Origin: an uncultured Kiritimatiellota bacterium
GTDB lineage: Bacteria; Verrucomicrobiota; Kiritimatiellia; RFP12; UBA1067
DNA: 17,403 bases
Reading direction: 5' to 3'
Assembly: GCA_934675625.1 (NCBI GenBank)
Contig: CAKURH010000080.1
Location: forward strand, 1 to 17,403
The notes beneath the pieces were generated by a model. That model saw only the letters and a list, made by a program, of their open reading frames with translations, had not been told where the DNA came from and did not search any database. Below, piece after piece: positions 14,832 through 17,403 of this stretch. Numbering within the stretch: position 1 is the stretch's first letter; every line of letters starts with the position of its first letter. The position numbers were made by a program, and so were the translations under genes.

Positions 14832-15761
14832 TCATCTTCTTCGAGCATCTTCAAGATTGGTGTCGTTGTCCGAGGGATTGAACCAACTCTTCATCGTCAG
14901 CCCAAAATACTGGGTAAGTTTCTCACCAATGCGCCCGTAATGGGCATGAGTGACCTGTCCAAGTTCATTCGTCTGTGTACGGATACGGTAAATGAGATAG
15001 GTATCGGGCGGAAGTCTCGTGGAATCCTTGATGCCATCTGCCGTATGGACATGACGAAACTCAAAACTCTTCTGATAGACGGCATTCGTCTGAGCGCGGT
15101 AGGCATACCTGAACGCGCTTGTCGGCTCGACGGAAAGCGGATAGAAACCATCCTCGCAATTCGGGAATACAACCTTTAAATGCTCGTGGTAGTCGTCCCA
15201 GTCCTGTGGATTCCGCCAACCGTCAAACACGAGATGCAGATCGTCTCGCTTGCCGTTCCCGTAAGGTGGACACCATTCTAATAGTTCCAAGTCAAGTTTC
15301 ACGACTTCATTGGTGTTGGGGAATGGCTTGAAGTCAACCTCATGAACTGTCATTTCCAACGGCTGAAGATGTCGCTTCAACACAATCGGAATGTCCACCG
15401 TCCCCTTTGACCATCGTTTGGTGCGGGTCGCTTCTTCAACCGTGTTCTGGCGATATTCGGGTGCGTACCTGACGGTTTCGTAGTGTTCTACCTTACGGAC
15501 AACGACACGCAGTTCTTCTGTGCAGCGATGCCGCAAACAAAAAACGCCATTCTTGTCTGTCATTCCCCTTATGACATCGGCCTTTTGCGGTGCCGTGTAG
15601 CAAACGAGGGAAACCGCAGCCTCTGAAACAGGCGCCCCCTCATCATCGACCACACAGACGCGAACATCCGCCATCGCACCATCGGCAAAAGGGTTAAACG
15701 CCGCCAAAGCCGTGATGGCAAGCGAGACCCCAACGCCCAGAAGAACAATTGACCTCTTCAT
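14832..15761 (-). CDS. secreted protein with carboxypeptidase-regulatory-like N-terminal fold
   Basis: A 309-residue exported protein of unknown function. The signal peptide is MKRSIVLLGVGVSLAITALAA. Residues about 32-128 resemble a transthyretin-like/CarboxypepD_reg beta-sandwich (DVRVCVVDDEGAPVSEAAVSL, KNGVFCLRHRC, then TVDIPIVLKR). The rest (about 130-309) is rich in aromatic and polar residues with no family I recognise. Its start overlaps the stop of the alpha/beta hydrolase gene by ATGA, so the two are made together and may share a target outside the cell. GC is about 50% in the line sampled (15481-15540), well below the envelope operon, which suggests acquisition. Confidence 0.75.
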   Translation of the reverse strand: MKRSIVLLGVGVSLAITALAAFNPFADGAMADVRVCVVDDEGAPVSEAAVSLVCYTAPQKADVIRGMTDKNGVFCLRHRCTEELRVVVRKVEHYETVRYAPEYRQNTVEEATRTKRWSKGTVDIPIVLKRHLQPLEMTVHEVDFKPFPNTNEVVKLDLELLEWCPPYGNGKRDDLHLVFDGWRNPQDWDDYHEHLKVVFPNCEDGFYPLSVEPTSAFRYAYRAQTNAVYQKSFEFRHVHTADGIKDSTRLPPDTYLIYRIRTQTNELGQVTHAHYGRIGEKLTQYFGLTMKSWFNPSDNDTNLEDARRR

Positions 15762-16915
15762 TTCAATCCTCCGATCTCGACAATCTTTTTGAAGACTTCA
15801 TGACTGAAAAAATAGGCGACATTCTTGATGTCCGAATGCAAGAATCCGTCACCTTGAACACTGTCGGTCGCCCGTGGCCAACCATTTGGCTTCATGTGGT
15901 TCATGTCGAACGACAGCAGACCGTACGCCGTCAAATCAGTCCGCCCCGTCGGCGGCGACAGGGCGGGGATTCCCTGCGTCAGGTGAGAATCAATCACGAG
16001 ACGCGAATTGGCCGCGTTTGTCAGCGATGCGGGAGAAAGGACAAACACGGTGTTCGTGGCGAAGACACGAGAATCCGTGACTGACTGTGCCGCTTCAGCC
16101 GACCATACGCGCCTATTCAGCAATCCCGCTGTACGGAAGCCCCAACCAGACCAGTCCGTCGTCCCCATAAAGCCAAGAAGCGACTTGCGTCCCTTCCAAA
16201 TCTCCTGCTTATGCCAGGAGTAGCGGTCGCCCCAGTTTCCCGATGGGGAAAACCCATTGTACCATGAAGGGTTGTGGCTGTTCGTGTAGAGTTCAAGAAC
16301 CTCATCTCCCGACGAATAGAAGTTGACGGCAAGAGGCTTTACGTCCGAAAAGCGTCCGCGCCATGTCATCTTTCCTCGCGCATCGTTCGGATTCGACTTA
16401 TAGAACTCATGCCACCGTGCCGTCCAGCATTGAGACGGGTAATCTGTCCAATCCGTATGCACAAGATGATTGGCCGAAGAATAGTCGGCAAGCGACGGCT
16501 CGAACGCCTCGGACGGAATCGCCGAGTTGAGCATGATAAACTTGTCAACCTTCAATCCATAGTCCTGAATCGCCGCCGCGACGACCATCGTTCCGAGGCT
16601 GTGAGCGATGACGACCTTGCGGCCTTCCGCCTGCTGGATGAGCGGAGCCAGACGACGCGCCATGACGAAAGCGTTGGATGCATTGACCTGATAGTTGTAG
16701 GCAGGGCCAATGTCCGACTCCCATGCAATCGGGCAGAACTCCATCTGCGCACCCGCCTGCCAAAGGCGCTTGAACATTTCAGACGCCCAAACGCGGGCAT
16801 CCTGTGCGCTCACGTTCGCGCCGTGGACAAAGAAGACGTTCGTCTTCTCGGCACGACAGGCGCATGCCGCAAGGATAGAAAAAACGAATAGCACAAAATA
16901 TTTTCGCATCTCCAT
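15758..16915 (-). CDS. exported alpha/beta hydrolase, possible lipoprotein
   Basis: A 385-residue lipase/esterase-like enzyme. VFFVHGAN (27-34) forms the oxyanion region and VIAHSLGT (102-109) the nucleophile elbow with S106. SSGDEV gives acid D204, and H360 in FLHSD is the likely His. The N-terminus is hydrophobic (KYFVLFVFSILAACACRAEK). LAAC at 15-18 fits a lipobox, so C18 may be lipidated; cleavage by signal peptidase I after RA is the alternative. The start may be Met1 (16915) or Met3 (16909); a GGGGGG run is better spaced for the latter. It begins 12 bases after the second methyltransferase-like tail and overlaps the next gene by ATGA. Substrate unknown; the insert between residues 130 and 350 may form a large lid. 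Confidence 0.78.
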   Translation of the reverse strand: MEMRKYFVLFVFSILAACACRAEKTNVFFVHGANVSAQDARVWASEMFKRLWQAGAQMEFCPIAWESDIGPAYNYQVNASNAFVMARRLAPLIQQAEGRKVVIAHSLGTMVVAAAIQDYGLKVDKFIMLNSAIPSEAFEPSLADYSSANHLVHTDWTDYPSQCWTARWHEFYKSNPNDARGKMTWRGRFSDVKPLAVNFYSSGDEVLELYTNSHNPSWYNGFSPSGNWGDRYSWHKQEIWKGRKSLLGFMGTTDWSGWGFRTAGLLNRRVWSAEAAQSVTDSRVFATNTVFVLSPASLTNAANSRLVIDSHLTQGIPALSPPTGRTDLTAYGLLSFDMNHMKPNGWPRATDSVQGDGFLHSDIKNVAYFFSHEVFKKIVEIGGLK

Positions 16916-16927
16916 GTCCCCCCAGCT

Positions 16928-17143
16928 TCATTTCTCGACGCTACGCCCCTCAGACATTCGGCTCTTTCGGTGTCGGATGAAGATTCGCTTGTAGACACGA
17001 TTTCCTCCAATCAGCGGTTGCGCAACACCACTCGAAGAATCCCAGAGACCGCTCGAAAAGCCACGTCCCTCGCTCTCGGACGCGCCGATGATTTCAAACT
17101 GTTCGGGACAGAACTTATCAAGAAATGAAATTGGAACTCCCAT
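16928..17143 (-). pseudogene. EcoRI-family adenine methyltransferase C-terminal tail, copy B
   Basis: The 71 residues begin MGVPISFLDKFCPEQFEIIG and include GGNRVYKRIFIRHRK. I recognise this as the C-terminal end of the EcoRI-type adenine-specific methyltransferase family (usual text: GVMGVPITFLDKYNPEQFEIVG, then a variable stretch, then a KY.RI.IR-like end). The catalytic N-terminal part with the SAM site is absent. The frame is open upstream to at least 17263, but there it only reads across copy A out of frame. After the shared end it continues SRMSEGRSVEK before TGA. It is an orphan module, either a remnant or a cassette. No good ribosome site is placed for the ATG at 17143. Confidence 0.6.
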
Positions 17144-17150
17144 GATGCCA

Positions 17151-17403
<253 letters not shown>

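Overview
The window is a GC-rich bacterial segment in which every gene I can support lies on the minus strand. Signal peptides, large polysaccharide-degrading enzymes, a DUF2723 membrane protein with a TPR tail and a GntR/LacI-type sugar regulator suggest an anaerobic glycan degrader of the Kiritimatiellota/Verrucomicrobiota type. This taxonomic guess rests on gene style, not on a marker gene. No rRNA, tRNA, CRISPR array, transposase or replication gene is visible.

In the direction of transcription (high to low coordinates) there are three blocks. (1) 17403-13624, an accessory block of lower GC: a (CTGT)n microsatellite at the window edge, two tandem copies of the C-terminal tail of an EcoRI-family adenine methyltransferase, a secreted alpha/beta hydrolase, a secreted protein with a carboxypeptidase-regulatory-like fold, and a DUF262-HNH nuclease. 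One sampled 60-base line here (15481-15540) is 30/60 GC, against 44/60 for a line in the next block (11881-11940). (2) 13609-8228, an envelope operon: a GT2 glycosyltransferase, a 1189-residue DUF2723 (GT117-like) membrane protein and an LpxL/HtrB-like acyltransferase. (3) 8152-1, a carbohydrate-use cluster: a GntR-LacI hybrid regulator overlapping a GH29 alpha-L-fucosidase, then a clan GH-A glycosidase fused to an alpha/beta hydrolase, then a GH78 alpha-L-rhamnosidase. The GH-A and GH78 genes share an ATGA junction, and a possible further reading frame runs off the window start.

The carbohydrate cluster fits removal of fucose, rhamnose and ester groups from a branched, decorated polysaccharide outside the cytoplasm, with the regulator probably sensing a released sugar. 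No transporter, sulfatase or intracellular sugar catabolism gene is in view. The envelope operon fits glycan transfer onto a lipid- or protein-linked acceptor. Translational coupling is common: ATGA overlaps occur at 2918-2921, 12713-12716 and 15758-15761.

The most unusual signals are: the tandem methyltransferase tails beside a tetranucleotide tract; a roughly 171-bp element with 10-bp terminal inverted repeats that supplies the last codons of the fucosidase; two mutually exclusive hairpins (attenuator-like) between the GT2 and DUF2723 genes; a pair of 9-bp tandem-repeat tracts at gene starts; and substitutions at conserved positions in the fucosidase (HWG to DWG) and the acyltransferase (HX4D/E to HX4Y).
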